Shown: positions 44,309 through 52,318, numbered from the stretch's first letter. The stretch is DNA of 64,000 nucleotides from AC-32 sp963717725 (GCA_963717725.1 CAVQWS010000025.1:186001-250000); one strand, 5' to 3'. Made by a program: numbers and translations. Notes: generated from the sequence alone by a model not told the origin.

Positions 44309-45094
44309 TCAGGCCAGCGCGGCGAAGAGGCGCTCGCAGACCTCCGGCGTCGCCGCGGCGACGCAGCGGGATCGGCCCTCGATGTCGAGCGGGGCGGCGC
44401 CGAACGGCGGTGCCTCGGGAAGCTCGATCGCGAGCCCGCGCTCGCGCACCAGCAGCTGCGCGGCCGCGATGTCGACCGAGCGCGCGCCCTTCAGCGAGCA
44501 GACGGCGTCCACGCGGCCGGCCGCGAGGTGGCAGAGAGAGAGCGCCAGCGAGCCCATGATCCGCAGGCGGTAGGCGACGCCGACCATCGCGGCCGCCTTC
44601 TCCGCGACGCTCGAGGTCAGCGTCGCCTCGAAGGAAAGGATCTCGATCTCCTCCTTCGGGTAGATCGGGCCGAGGTCGCCGCCGTTCAACAGCGCGCCCT
44701 TGCCGCGCTCCGCTACCCACTCCTCGCCGGTGCCGAAGTCGTAGACGTAGCCGAAAGACACGTCGTCCATCGTCGCGCCCTCGGCGACCGCGATCGAGAC
44801 CGAGAAGAACGGGATCCCGCGCTTGGCGTTGAGCGAGCCATCGATGGGGTCGACCACGATCCTGGTCGGGCCGTCGCCGACGATGCCGACCTCCTCGGAA
44901 ACGATCGTCGTCCCTTCGATGCCTTGCAGGCGCTCGAGGATCACCTTCTCCGCGGCCGCGTCGATCGCGGTCGTCTCGTCGCCGCCCTCGCCGTCGCCGA
45001 CCACCGGCTCGCGCTCGTCGCGGGTCGGCAGCTCGACGAGCACGCCGCGCACGTCCTCGACCGCCTCGCGGCAGACCTTCAGCCAATCCGTCAC
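44309..45094 (-). CDS. Inositol monophosphatase family protein
   Basis: Mg-dependent sugar-phosphate phosphatase of 261 residues. Metal ligands are in IVSEEVG, IVVDPIDGSLNAKRGIPFFSVSIAVAEG (the DPIDGT-type motif with Ser for Thr), and KGARSVDIAAAQLLVRERG where the family has WDxAAG. The acidic D in ARSVDIAA is kept. The SLNAKRG variant is typical of archaeal-type IMPase/FBPase enzymes, so myo-inositol phosphate, fructose bisphosphate or NADP could be substrates. GTG start overlaps the DUF1015 stop. Confidence 0.88.
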   Translation of the reverse strand: MTDWLKVCREAVEDVRGVLVELPTRDEREPVVGDGEGGDETTAIDAAAEKVILERLQGIEGTTIVSEEVGIVGDGPTRIVVDPIDGSLNAKRGIPFFSVSIAVAEGATMDDVSFGYVYDFGTGEEWVAERGKGALLNGGDLGPIYPKEEIEILSFEATLTSSVAEKAAAMVGVAYRLRIMGSLALSLCHLAAGRVDAVCSLKGARSVDIAAAQLLVRERGLAIELPEAPPFGAAPLDIEGRSRCVAAATPEVCERLFAALA

Positions 45095-46140
45095 AACGGC
45101 AAGAACAAGAGACCGCTGACGAGCTTCGGGTAGAAGTAGGTGCTCTTCTGCGGCATCGTCTCGCCGCGCTGGGCGACGGCGAAGACGTCCTCGATCCGGG
45201 TCGGGCGCATCAGCACCGCGACCTCGGCCTCGCCGGCGTCGACGGCACGCACCGCCTCGCTCCAGTCGGGCGTGTAGCTGATGCCGTCGTGCCCGAGGCG
45301 GTCGACGAGCTGGACGTCGAGCTCGTTGCCGTCGACTGCCAGCTCGTAGCCGCCGTCCCGGTAGAGCACGGCCGCTGCGCGGTCTGCGGGCACCTCGTCG
45401 AGCGCCTGGCGTGCGTCTCCGGTGAGCTCGTCGGCCGGCAAGTGCTCACCAGGCTCGTGCTCGAAGACGCGGTGGGTCGGGAAGATCATCAGGCCGGGGT
45501 CGTCGAGGCTGACGAGCACCGCTAGCACGTCGGTCCCCTCGCCATACGCGAGTGCCGTCTCGTAGCGATGGTGGCCGTCGGCGATCAAGAGCTGGCGGTC
45601 GGCGAAGGCCTCGGCGATCCCGTCCGGCGGGAGCCGCCAGAGGCGCGCGCCCTCGACCTCGAGGTCCGGCTCGCGGTCAGGTCGCTGGGCGGGCGGCGAA
45701 CCTTCGTAGAGGAAGAACAGCGGCTCGAGCTGGGCGTTCACCTCGCGCAGCAGTCGCAGCCGGCCCTCCTTCGGCCCACGGTGAGTGCGCTCGTGCGGCA
45801 GGACAACGCGGTGCTCATACGGCTCGGCCTTGAGCGCCGCGACCAGTCCTTCGCGCGTGCGCGCGACCCCGTCCGGGCCGACGTAGTCCTGCGAGAGCCA
45901 CCAGAAGCCCGGCTCGGGCTCGTCGACCAGCGTCGCGTTCTCGCGCCAGGCGCGCCAGGTTCGGCCGGCCTCGCTCTCGTCGTCGGGCAGCGTCAGGTGG
46001 ACGACGTTGTGCTCGTTCCGGGCCGCGAGCTCGTCGCGCTCGGCGGGCGAGATGACGTCGTAGGGCGGGGCGACGAGGGTGTCGAGCGAGCCGGCGCGCT
46101 CGCCGTAACGAACGGCGCGAAACGGCTTCACCTCGGCCAC
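45091..46140 (-). CDS. DUF1015 family protein (SerK-like)
   Basis: A 349-residue protein with the DUF1015 layout: VKPFRAVRYGERAGSLDTLVAPPYDVISPAERDEL at the N-terminus, HLTLPDDE, GLVAALKAEPYEHRVVLPHERTHRGPKEGRLRLLR, LEPLFFLYEG, LIADGHHRYETALAYGEG and the C-terminal AEVAVLMRPTRIEDVFAVAQRGETMPQKSTYFYPKLVSGLLF. Members are proposed to resemble free-serine kinase (SerK) with a ParB/sulfiredoxin-like fold; activity here is unproven. GTG start. Confidence 0.9.
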   Translation of the reverse strand: MAEVKPFRAVRYGERAGSLDTLVAPPYDVISPAERDELAARNEHNVVHLTLPDDESEAGRTWRAWRENATLVDEPEPGFWWLSQDYVGPDGVARTREGLVAALKAEPYEHRVVLPHERTHRGPKEGRLRLLREVNAQLEPLFFLYEGSPPAQRPDREPDLEVEGARLWRLPPDGIAEAFADRQLLIADGHHRYETALAYGEGTDVLAVLVSLDDPGLMIFPTHRVFEHEPGEHLPADELTGDARQALDEVPADRAAAVLYRDGGYELAVDGNELDVQLVDRLGHDGISYTPDWSEAVRAVDAGEAEVAVLMRPTRIEDVFAVAQRGETMPQKSTYFYPKLVSGLLFLPL

Positions 46141-46171
46141 GGGGCCGGAGCGTACCAGCCGCGCTCGGACC

Positions 46172-46177
46172 TAGACT
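46172..46177 (+). promoter_or_regulatory. Putative -10 box of a leaderless promoter
   Basis: TAGACT six bases before the GTG of the HD-domain gene; same hexamer and nearly the same spacing as before lipA. Confidence 0.4.
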
Positions 46178-46183
46178 CGCGGG

Positions 46184-47011
46184 GTGAGCGCGATCGCATC
46201 GCTGGCCGAGGACCGGGTCGTGGAGGGCGTCTACGCGGTCGCCAGGAAGGAGCGGCGACGCACCCGCGGGGGCTCTCCGTACCTCGCGCTGGAGCTCGTC
46301 GACCCGAGCGGCCGCATCGAGGCGCGCGTCTGGTCGGACGTCGAGCTGCTCGACTCGCGCTTCGGCGAGGGCGACGCCGTGCGCGTGCTCGGACGGGTCG
46401 AGCGCTTCCGCGACCGGCTGCAACTCGAGGTGCGCTCGCTCGAGGCCGCGGAGGAGGCCGACCCGGCCTCGTTCGCGCCCGCGATGCGACGGGACGCGGC
46501 CGAGCTCGACGGCTTCCTGGAGTTCCTGGCGGCGGAGATCTCGCACCCCGGCCTGCGCGCGACCGTGGCGCGGTTCGTCGAGGACGAGGCGCTGCGAACT
46601 GCGCTGCGCAGCCTGCCGGCGGCCGAGACGCACCACGCCTACGCGGGCGGGCTGCTCGAGCACACGGTCGGCGTGGCGACGCTCTGCCGTGAAGCGGCCC
46701 AGCTGCATCCGCGGCTGCGGGCCGACCTCGTGCTCGCGGCGGCGCTGCTGCACGACGTCGGCCGCACCGCGGAGCTGGAGCGCGGCCCGACCTTCCGCGC
46801 GACCGACGAGGGGCGGCTGCTAGGCCATGTCCACCTCGGCCTGCGGCTCGTCGAGGAGCGCGCGGCCGCGCTCGAGCCAGAGGTGCGGGCCGAGCTGCTG
46901 CACGCGATCGCGGTGCATCACGACATGCGCGGCGCCCGGACGGCCGAGGCCTCGGTGCTGTACCACGCGAACCAGCTCGACGCGACGGCCGCCACGCGAC
47001 CGGTCGAGTAG
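46184..47011 (+). CDS. OB-fold/HD-domain nuclease-like protein (YhaM type)
   Basis: A 275-residue protein. N-terminal OB-fold (YLALELVDPSGRIEARVWSDVELLDSRFGEGDAVRVLGRVERF) followed by an HD domain: HHAYAGGLLEHTVGVATLC, LAAALLHDVGRTAEL (the HD pair), LLGHVHLGLRLVEE and LHAIAVHHDMRGA. This is the order of the 3'-5' exoribonuclease YhaM/CBF1. At 275 residues it is slightly shorter than YhaM (about 310), ending soon after EASVLYHANQLDA. Function as a nuclease is inferred. Confidence 0.85.
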   Translation: MSAIASLAEDRVVEGVYAVARKERRRTRGGSPYLALELVDPSGRIEARVWSDVELLDSRFGEGDAVRVLGRVERFRDRLQLEVRSLEAAEEADPASFAPAMRRDAAELDGFLEFLAAEISHPGLRATVARFVEDEALRTALRSLPAAETHHAYAGGLLEHTVGVATLCREAAQLHPRLRADLVLAAALLHDVGRTAELERGPTFRATDEGRLLGHVHLGLRLVEERAAALEPEVRAELLHAIAVHHDMRGARTAEASVLYHANQLDATAATRPVE

Positions 47012-47014
47012 CTG

Positions 47015-49460
47015 CTAGCGCTTCCGCACCAAGATGCCGACGGCGTCGCTGGTCACGACGGCTCCCGCATTGTCCGTCGCGCGCGCCGTCAGTGAATGGC
47101 TCCCCTGCGGGACGTTCTTCCACGTGAAGGAGTAGGGCGCGCTGGTGTCCTGGCCGAGCACGGTCGTGCCGTTGAGGAACTCGACCTTCGTGACGGTGCC
47201 GTCGAGATCGCTCGCCGTCGCCGTGATCGTGATGCTCGGCTTCCAGGTGAAGATCGCGGCATCGCCCGGGTAGGTGATGCTCACGGTCGGCGCAACGTTG
47301 GGGGAGCTGACCGTGATCCTGGACGACACGCTGGTGGTGACGCCGCCGAGATTGTCGGTCGCTCGCGCGGTGAGCGTGTACGTTCCGGCCGCCACGCCGC
47401 TCCAGGCGAAGCTGTACGGCGCGGTCGTGTCCTCGCCGAGCTTCGTCGCGCCGTTGAAGAACTCGACTTTGGTGACGGTGCCGTCGGCGTCCGAAGCAGT
47501 CGCAGCGAGATTCACGGTGGCGGGGGCGGTGAAGGTCGCGCCGTTGCTCGGCTGCGTGAGTGTCACCGTCGGCGCCGCGTTGCTGGAGTTGACGGTGATC
47601 GCGGAGGCCAGGCTCGTAGTCACGCCGCCGAGGTCGTCAGTCGCGCGCGCGGTGAGCGAGTAGGTTCCGGCCGCCACGCCGCTCCAGGTGAAGCTGTACG
47701 GCGCGGTCGTGTCCTCGCCGAGCTTCGTCGTGCCGTTGAAGAACTCGACTTTGGTGACGGTGCCGTCGGCGTCCGAAGCAGTTGCAGCGAGATTCACGTT
47801 GGCGGGGGCGGTGAAGGTCGCGCCGTTGCTCGGCTGCGTGAGTGTCACGGTCGGCTGGGAGTTGCCCTGGACGGTGACCATGCGGGCAACCGAAGGCACG
47901 CCGTTGGCGTCGATGATGAAGAGCATGTAGAAGCCCGGCGGCGCGATGTTGGCATTCGCGGGTGCGCTCGCCGTGAGGCTCGCAACGCCGGCTGTGAAGG
48001 AGAGCGGGATGTAGCGCTGCTCCATGTTGTTCGAATGTGTGACGGCTCCCAGTCGGACGAGCGCGACCTTCTGGATCGACGCCGGGTTCGCCGTCGCGAT
48101 CTCCATCGCGGCGCCGTAGCTCGTGGCCGACAGGTGCGGAGTCGATCGTGGGGCGCGGCGCGAGCGTGCCGTCGGCCTGGAAGAGGTAGGGCGGCGAGAA
48201 GATCTGGGCGTTCTTGCCGAGGTAGCCGACCTGGTCGCACGTGCCGCAGATCCCGCCGCCGGAGGACAGGACGCGGCCGTCGGGCAGCAGCAGCGCGGTC
48301 GAGTGGTACTGGCGCGTGATCGACTCCGCAGCGAGGGTCCGCCACTGGCCGCTGGCCGGGTTCCACTGCTCGGCCGCGTAGACACCGGCGTTCAGGTCGA
48401 CGAGCCCGGCGCCCGACGAGTTTCCGCCCGTTGCGAGCACGGTTCCGTCGGCGAGCACCGTCAGGTTGTGCTGCCTACGGCCGAAGGCCATCGGCGCCGT
48501 GGCCGAAACCTGCGGCGTGGCTCCGTTGAAGTCGACGACTCGCGCGTCCCTCGTCGAGCCGCCGCCACCGGCAACCAGCATCTTCCCAATGTCGTAGATC
48601 GCGTGCCCGCCGTAGTCGCGGTTGATCGTGTCGCGCTGTCCGAACGTTTGCCATGCCCCGGTGCCGGTCGTGTTGAGCGCGCGCAGCGTCTGGTCGGGGC
48701 CTGAATACAACGCCCGGCCGTTCGGAGCAACGTCGATCCACGGGTACAGAGGCAGGCTGAGCGACGCGCCGCTCAGCGCACGCAGGCCGCCGGCCGTCGT
48801 CCGCACTTCGGGCGTGTCGACGCGGCCCGATGTGATGAGCATCTCGCCGTTACTCAACGGCGTGACTGTGGGATACCAGCGCCCGCCCAACATGTTCGGG
48901 CCGAGGCCCCACAGGTTCGTCACAGGATCAAAGATGTGCGTCTGGACGATGCCGTTGAGCTGCTGGTCCTTGTTCCCGCCCGCAATGAACATCCGCCCGT
49001 CGGGGAGATGCGCGAGGCCGCTGCAGAAGATGTTGAAGCCGGTGTCGACGTCGACCGGGGTCTGCGTTCCCGTCGCCGGATCCCACACGGTCGCGCGCGT
49101 GTGGTCCTGCACGGGGTACGTCTCGGTCGCGTGGTCGCCGATCGAGTCGTAGGCCAGCACCTTGCCGTTCGGCAGCAGCGCGACGTGCACGCCGACGACC
49201 GGCCAGTCGACGACCGGGCCCCACTCACCCACGTCCTGCGGCGCCCCGGCGACCGCGGCGGCTGCGGCGTTCGCGGCGCGCATGGTGACGACGCGGGTGT
49301 GGGCGTCGAGCGCCCGCTCCTGGGTGGGTGTGAGCGTGACTGCGTCCTCGGCAGCGTGGCCAGCCGCGGTATTGACACCGTCGTGTGCTCCGGCGCCCGG
49401 CGCAGCGAGCGCAACTACAGCAGCCAACGCAACGAGCGCGACGCCAAATCGGTACGCCAA
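47015..49460 (-). CDS. Secreted copper radical oxidase-like (galactose/glyoxal oxidase family) with three Ig-type repeats, frameshifted
   Basis: Signal peptide YRFGVALVALAAVVALAAPGAGA, then a Kelch-type propeller with all expected copper-site pieces: Cys146 (NIFCSG) and Tyr196 (RWYPT) for the thioether cofactor, Tyr385-His386 (RQYHST) and, in the shifted frame, the late His in GAVTHSNNMEQRYIPLSF. GICGTCDQVGYLGKNAQIFSPPYLF matches galactose oxidase closely. At about 48125-48132 one surplus base shifts the frame inside SAP-LSATSYGAAM. Three repeats of about 94 residues follow (PSNGATFTAP...VTKVEFFNG). TTG at 49460 is preferred over GTG 49493 because GGAAGGGGAG lies before it. Substrate unknown. 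Confidence 0.82.
47341..47855 (-). repeat. Two near-identical 282-base coding repeats (Ig-like domains)
   Basis: Bases 47341-47573 and 47623-47855 are the same sequence with few differences, at a period of exactly 282 bases (94 codons). They encode the first two Ig-type domains of the oxidase-like protein. A third, more diverged unit (about 47060-47300) follows at the protein C-terminus. Confidence 0.85.
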
Positions 49461-49542
49461 GGCCTGTCTCCCCTTCCGCAGAATCGTCTGCACATTAGGC
49501 CGCGCGGCCGGACATTGCTACTGGCTTAAGGTCGGGTCTCCG

Positions 49543-49660
49543 CTAGAAGTTGACGCGGACGGTCACGACGTCGCCGTCCTGAACCTCGTGCGTCTTGCCT
49601 TCGAGCCGCTGCAGGTCGCGGCGTGCCGCCTCGGCGTAGCTGCGCTCTCGACCAGGTCGT
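49543..49660 (-). pseudogene. Isolated 3' end of a ychF-like gene
   Basis: In the minus frame this encodes SYAEAARRDLQRLEGKT followed by HEVQDGDVVTVRVNF and a stop. The C-terminus of the complete gene at 50568 is the same over 32 residues with five differences (TGS domain end). The DNA match covers about 120 bases; upstream of it the frame has no further ychF similarity. It is a remnant of a second copy or an incoming copy, lying on the far side of the arsR-arsC pair. Confidence 0.75.
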
Positions 49661-49726
49661 CCCCGCGGACGGGCGGCGGGTGGAACCTCACTCCCCGCGC
49701 AATGAGTGGGCCGCGAGCGCGTCAAC

Positions 49727-50110
49727 CTAGAGGGCGGCGAGGGTTTCGACGCGGCGTTGGATGTCGTCGCGTAGTGCTCGGACCTCCTCCACCGGGCGGC
49801 CGGCCGGGTCGGGCAGGTTCCAGTCGACGTAGCGCTTGCCGGGAAGCACCGGGCACGCATCGCCGCAGCCCATCGTCACGACCACGTCTGCCCACTCCAC
49901 ATCGTTCTGCTCGATCCTGCGCGGGCGACGGTCGGAGAGATCGGCCCCGAGCTCCCGCATCACCTCGACCACCTCCGGATGCACCTCTTGCGCGGGCCGG
50001 GTGCCCGCGGAGCGCGCTTCGCCACCCAGCCGCTGGTATAGGGCCTGCGCCATCTGCGACCGGCCCGCATTGCCGATGCAGACGAAGTACGCGCGCGGAA
50101 GGCCGCTCAC
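49727..50110 (-). CDS. arsC: Arsenate reductase, low-molecular-weight phosphatase type
   Basis: Reduces arsenate to arsenite with thioredoxin-type recycling. P-loop CIGNAGRSQMAQALY near the N-terminus (Cys-x5-Arg-Ser), and the second redox region VVTMGCGDACPVLPGKRYVDWNLPDPAG with the two cysteines used in the ArsC disulfide cascade. Length 127 residues matches the class. GTG start at 50110 overlaps the arsR stop (GTGA), so arsR-arsC is one operon. It could also act as a tyrosine phosphatase, but the MGCGDxCP motif and the arsR neighbour favour arsenate. Confidence 0.9.
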   Translation of the reverse strand: MSGLPRAYFVCIGNAGRSQMAQALYQRLGGEARSAGTRPAQEVHPEVVEVMRELGADLSDRRPRRIEQNDVEWADVVVTMGCGDACPVLPGKRYVDWNLPDPAGRPVEEVRALRDDIQRRVETLAAL

Positions 50111-50463
50111 GCCGCCGCCACGCTGTCGGCCGGTCCGCCGAGGGCGAAGGCGAGCTGCTCGACCGCCTCCGGCACGAGCCGATAGTAGACCCACGTCCCG
50201 CGCTTGCGCGCGACCTCGACGAGGCCTGCTTCCCGCAGCACCTTGAGATGGTGCGAGACGGTCGGCTGGGCGAGGCCGAGGGTGCCGAGGAAGTCGCAGA
50301 CACAGACTTCCTCCGAGCCCGCCAGCCGGTTGACGATCGCGACGCGGCTCGGGTCGGCCAGCGCCTTGAACCGCGCGGCCAGCTCCTGCGCCACACGCCC
50401 GTCGAGCGGCGGCGAGCCCGGACAGCAGCAGGGCGCCTGCAGAACCTTCAGCTTCCTATTCAT
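50107..50463 (-). CDS. arsR: ArsR/SmtB family transcriptional repressor
   Basis: Winged-helix metalloregulator of 118 residues. The helix-turn-helix is in LAQPTVSHHLKVLREAGLVEVARKRGTWVYYRL and the arsenic-type thiol site in EEVCVCDFLG (CxC in the recognition-side helix). The N-terminus carries an unusual cysteine triplet QAPCCCPGSPP that may add a thiol ligand. It starts with ATG at 50463, immediately inside an inverted repeat that is probably its own operator, and is divergent from the Cys-rich peptide at 50514. Confidence 0.93.
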   Translation of the reverse strand: MNRKLKVLQAPCCCPGSPPLDGRVAQELAARFKALADPSRVAIVNRLAGSEEVCVCDFLGTLGLAQPTVSHHLKVLREAGLVEVARKRGTWVYYRLVPEAVEQLAFALGGPADSVAAA

Positions 50464-50482
50464 TGACGTTCATCAATATAAC
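50462..50482. promoter_or_regulatory. Divergent promoter and putative ArsR operator
   Basis: Inverted repeat ATTGA - 6 bases - TCAAT (50462-50477). TATAAC (50477-50482) is a -10 candidate for the plus strand, and TATATT (50475-50480 read on the minus strand) for arsR. The stretch is AT-rich within GC-rich surroundings. Binding by ArsR would be expected to block both directions. Confidence 0.6.
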
Positions 50483-50513
50483 AGCTAGCCTCGAACGCGA
50501 AAGGAGGTCGGCC

Positions 50514-50564
50514 ATGCGCGCATGTGACTGCGAGTGCTGCGATTGCGACTGCGGCTGCTGCTAG
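50514..50564 (+). CDS. Tiny cysteine-rich peptide, metallothionein-like
   Basis: Complete open frame of 16 residues, MRACDCECCDCDCGCC, with eight cysteines, three Asp and one Glu. A near-perfect ribosome site (AAAGGAGG, 50500-50507) lies six bases before the ATG, one of the best in the window, and a -10 candidate lies at 50477-50482. It is divergent from arsR across the operator-like palindrome and ends three bases before the convergent ychF-like stop. Thiols in CxC and CC spacing would bind soft metals such as arsenite, copper, zinc or cadmium; this is inference from composition. No known family is recalled. Too short for standard gene finders. Confidence 0.6.
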   Translation: MRACDCECCDCDCGCC

Positions 50565-50567
50565 CCG

Positions 50568-51488
50568 CTAGACGTTGAAGCGGACGGTGAGCACGTCGCC
50601 GTCCTGCACCTCGTAGGTCTTGCCCTCGAGCCGCTGCAGGCCGCGTCGTGCCGCCTCCGCATAGCTGCCGGTCTCGACCAGGTCGCTCCAGCGCACGACC
50701 TCGCAGCGGATGAACCCGCGCGCGATATCGGTGTGGATCGACGCCGCCGCCTCGAGCGCAGTCTGGCCCCGGCTCAAGGTCCAGCCCCGTGCCTCCGTCT
50801 CGCCGGCAGTGAAGAACGTGATCAGGCCGAGCGCCTCGAACAGCCGGTGGACGACCTCGTCGAGGGCCGACTCGCCGTCGCGAAAGGCGGCCGCCTCCTC
50901 TTCGGGCAGCTCGGCCAGCTCCGCTTCGAGCTTCAGGTCGATACCGCCCGGGCCGTTCACGACCGGCACGACCGGCTTGGTCGTCAACGGCTCGAGCTCC
51001 GGCGGCAGGGCTCCCTCCCAGTCCCGCAGCGGGCGGCCCGCGTCCAGCCACTCGAGCACGCGCTCGAGCTCCGCGACTTCCTGCCGAAGTTTCGCGTCGC
51101 CCGACTTGGCCTGCTTCGACACCCGCTCGAGCCGCCGCTCGACGTGGTCGCGGTCGGCCACCAGCAGCTCGAGCTCGAGCCGCTCCAGGTCGCCCTCCGG
51201 ATCGGCTCCAGGCGAGAAGCCGCCGACGACGGCCACCAGCGCGTCAACGCGGCGCAGGTTGCCCAGCAGCTGCGGCCCGGTACCGGGCACGTCGGTGATG
51301 CGCGCGGCCGCCGGCGTCACCTTCGCGGCCGAGACGACGGCCGCGAGCTGGCCGAGCCGCTCGTCCGCGATCGGCGCCATCCCGACGTGCTCCTTGCCGA
51401 AGTCCGGCCCCACGCCCGCGCGCGTGAGCACGTTGAAGAGCGTGGTCTTCCCAGCGGCCGGGAGGCCGACGATTCCCGCTTCGAGCAT
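50568..51488 (-). CDS. ychF: YchF/OLA1-like OBG family GTPase, short form
   Basis: P-loop ATPase/GTPase of the Obg group. G1 GLPAAGKTTLFNVLT, G3-like ITDVPGTG, a coiled-coil-like middle (LERLELELLVADRDHVERRLERV), LITFFTAGETEARGWTL, IHTDIARGFIRCEVV and a TGS-type C-terminus GKTYEVQDGDVLTVRFNV. At 306 residues it is clearly shorter than standard YchF (about 360), and the switch region with NADVANYPFATIEPN-like sequence is replaced by FGKEHVGMAPIADERLGQL. It may be a paralogue rather than the universal YchF. ATG at 51488. Confidence 0.82.
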   Translation of the reverse strand: MLEAGIVGLPAAGKTTLFNVLTRAGVGPDFGKEHVGMAPIADERLGQLAAVVSAAKVTPAAARITDVPGTGPQLLGNLRRVDALVAVVGGFSPGADPEGDLERLELELLVADRDHVERRLERVSKQAKSGDAKLRQEVAELERVLEWLDAGRPLRDWEGALPPELEPLTTKPVVPVVNGPGGIDLKLEAELAELPEEEAAAFRDGESALDEVVHRLFEALGLITFFTAGETEARGWTLSRGQTALEAAASIHTDIARGFIRCEVVRWSDLVETGSYAEAARRGLQRLEGKTYEVQDGDVLTVRFNV

Positions 51489-51492
51489 GCTC

Positions 51493-52056
51493 CTAGTCTT
51501 GCGGGAGTTGCTTCTGCAGTGACGCGAGAGCGCGATGCTGCAGCGACTTGACCGCGCCCTCCGACTTGTCGAGCACGGTGCCGGCCTCGCCGTTCGAGAA
51601 GTTGAAGAGGAACTTCAGCATCAGCACCTGCTGCTGCTCCAGGGAGAGATTCTCGATCAGCTCGAGCATGCTCTTGCGGCCGATCGACTGCAGCGCGGCG
51701 TCCTCCGCGGATGACTCGGTCGCACCCTCGGGCTCCGGGACCTCCTCCTCGGGCTGCCAGCGCCGCGAGGCGCGGAAGTGGTCCATCGCCAGGTTGTGCG
51801 CGATCCGGAACAGCCAGGCCGAGAAGGGCGCCGACTGCCAGCGGAAGCGGCCGATCGCCTCCAGCATCTTCAGGAACGTCTGCGTCGTCAGATCCTCGGC
51901 GTCGTGGCGGTTCCCGACGCTCATGTGCAGGTAGCTGTAGATGCGGTCGAAGTGCAGCAGGTACAGCGCCTCGAGCGCCTCACGATCGCCCTGCTGGGCC
52001 AGCTCGACGAGACGGCGCAGGTCGTCCGTGCTGGTTCGCGCGACGGCGCTCATCAT
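51493..52056 (-). CDS. RNA polymerase sigma factor, sigma-70/ECF type
   Basis: A 187-residue sigma factor. Region 2: FDRIYSYLHMSVGNRHDAEDLTTQTFLKMLEAIGRFRWQSAPFSAWLFRIAHNLAMDHFR, and region 4: LSLEQQQVLMLKFLFNFSNGEAGTVLDKSEGAVKSLQHRALASLQKQL, separated by an acidic linker (EEEVPEPEGATESSAED). No region 1 or 3 is present, so it is ECF-like. No anti-sigma gene is adjacent. ATG at 52056 or 52053. The gene sits 4 bases upstream of the ychF-like start. Confidence 0.9.
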   Translation of the reverse strand: MMSAVARTSTDDLRRLVELAQQGDREALEALYLLHFDRIYSYLHMSVGNRHDAEDLTTQTFLKMLEAIGRFRWQSAPFSAWLFRIAHNLAMDHFRASRRWQPEEEVPEPEGATESSAEDAALQSIGRKSMLELIENLSLEQQQVLMLKFLFNFSNGEAGTVLDKSEGAVKSLQHRALASLQKQLPQD

Positions 52057-52093
52057 TAAGCCTTGCCCTTACGAGTCCGACCGCTAACGCGCG

Positions 52094-52318
52094 TCAGCCG
52101 GTGAAGCCGACGCGGCCCTCGCGCGAAAAGCGCTTGAGGTAGACGACACGGCGCAAGGCGACGGTGTAGCGCCCGTCCTCGGCCTCCAGCGCCAACGCGC
52201 CGTCGCGGCTGTCGTCGAGCGCCCGCTCGAGGGCATCGGCGGCCGATAGCTCGACGTTGGCGCCCATGATCTGGCCGCCGTCGAAGGCGATCTCGATGCG
52301 GACGCGTTCCTCAGCCAC
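52094..52318 (-). CDS. Small hypothetical protein
   Basis: A 74-residue protein (EERVRIEIAFDGGQIMGANV, LERALDDSRDGALALEAEDGRYTVALRRVVYLKRFSREGRVGF) with the alternating pattern of a small beta-rich fold. GTG at 52318 overlaps the end of the epimerase gene. Families of this size with RVVYLKRF resemble Lsm/SH3-like small barrels in a loose way only. Function unknown. Confidence 0.5.
   Translation of the reverse strand: MAEERVRIEIAFDGGQIMGANVELSAADALERALDDSRDGALALEAEDGRYTVALRRVVYLKRFSREGRVGFTG

Noticed and set aside
45815..47123. Long minus-strand frames opposite the YhaM-like gene
   Set aside because: Composition is Arg/Ala/Pro-rich and the opposite strand has a clear OB-HD protein.
50467..50520. 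Cys-codon stretch at 50514-50564 as a mere GC-rich TGC repeat
   Set aside because: Codons vary (TGT, TGC, GAC, GAT, GAG, GGC) and a strong ribosome site and stop codon frame it, so simple repeat expansion alone does not explain it; kept as a gene candidate.
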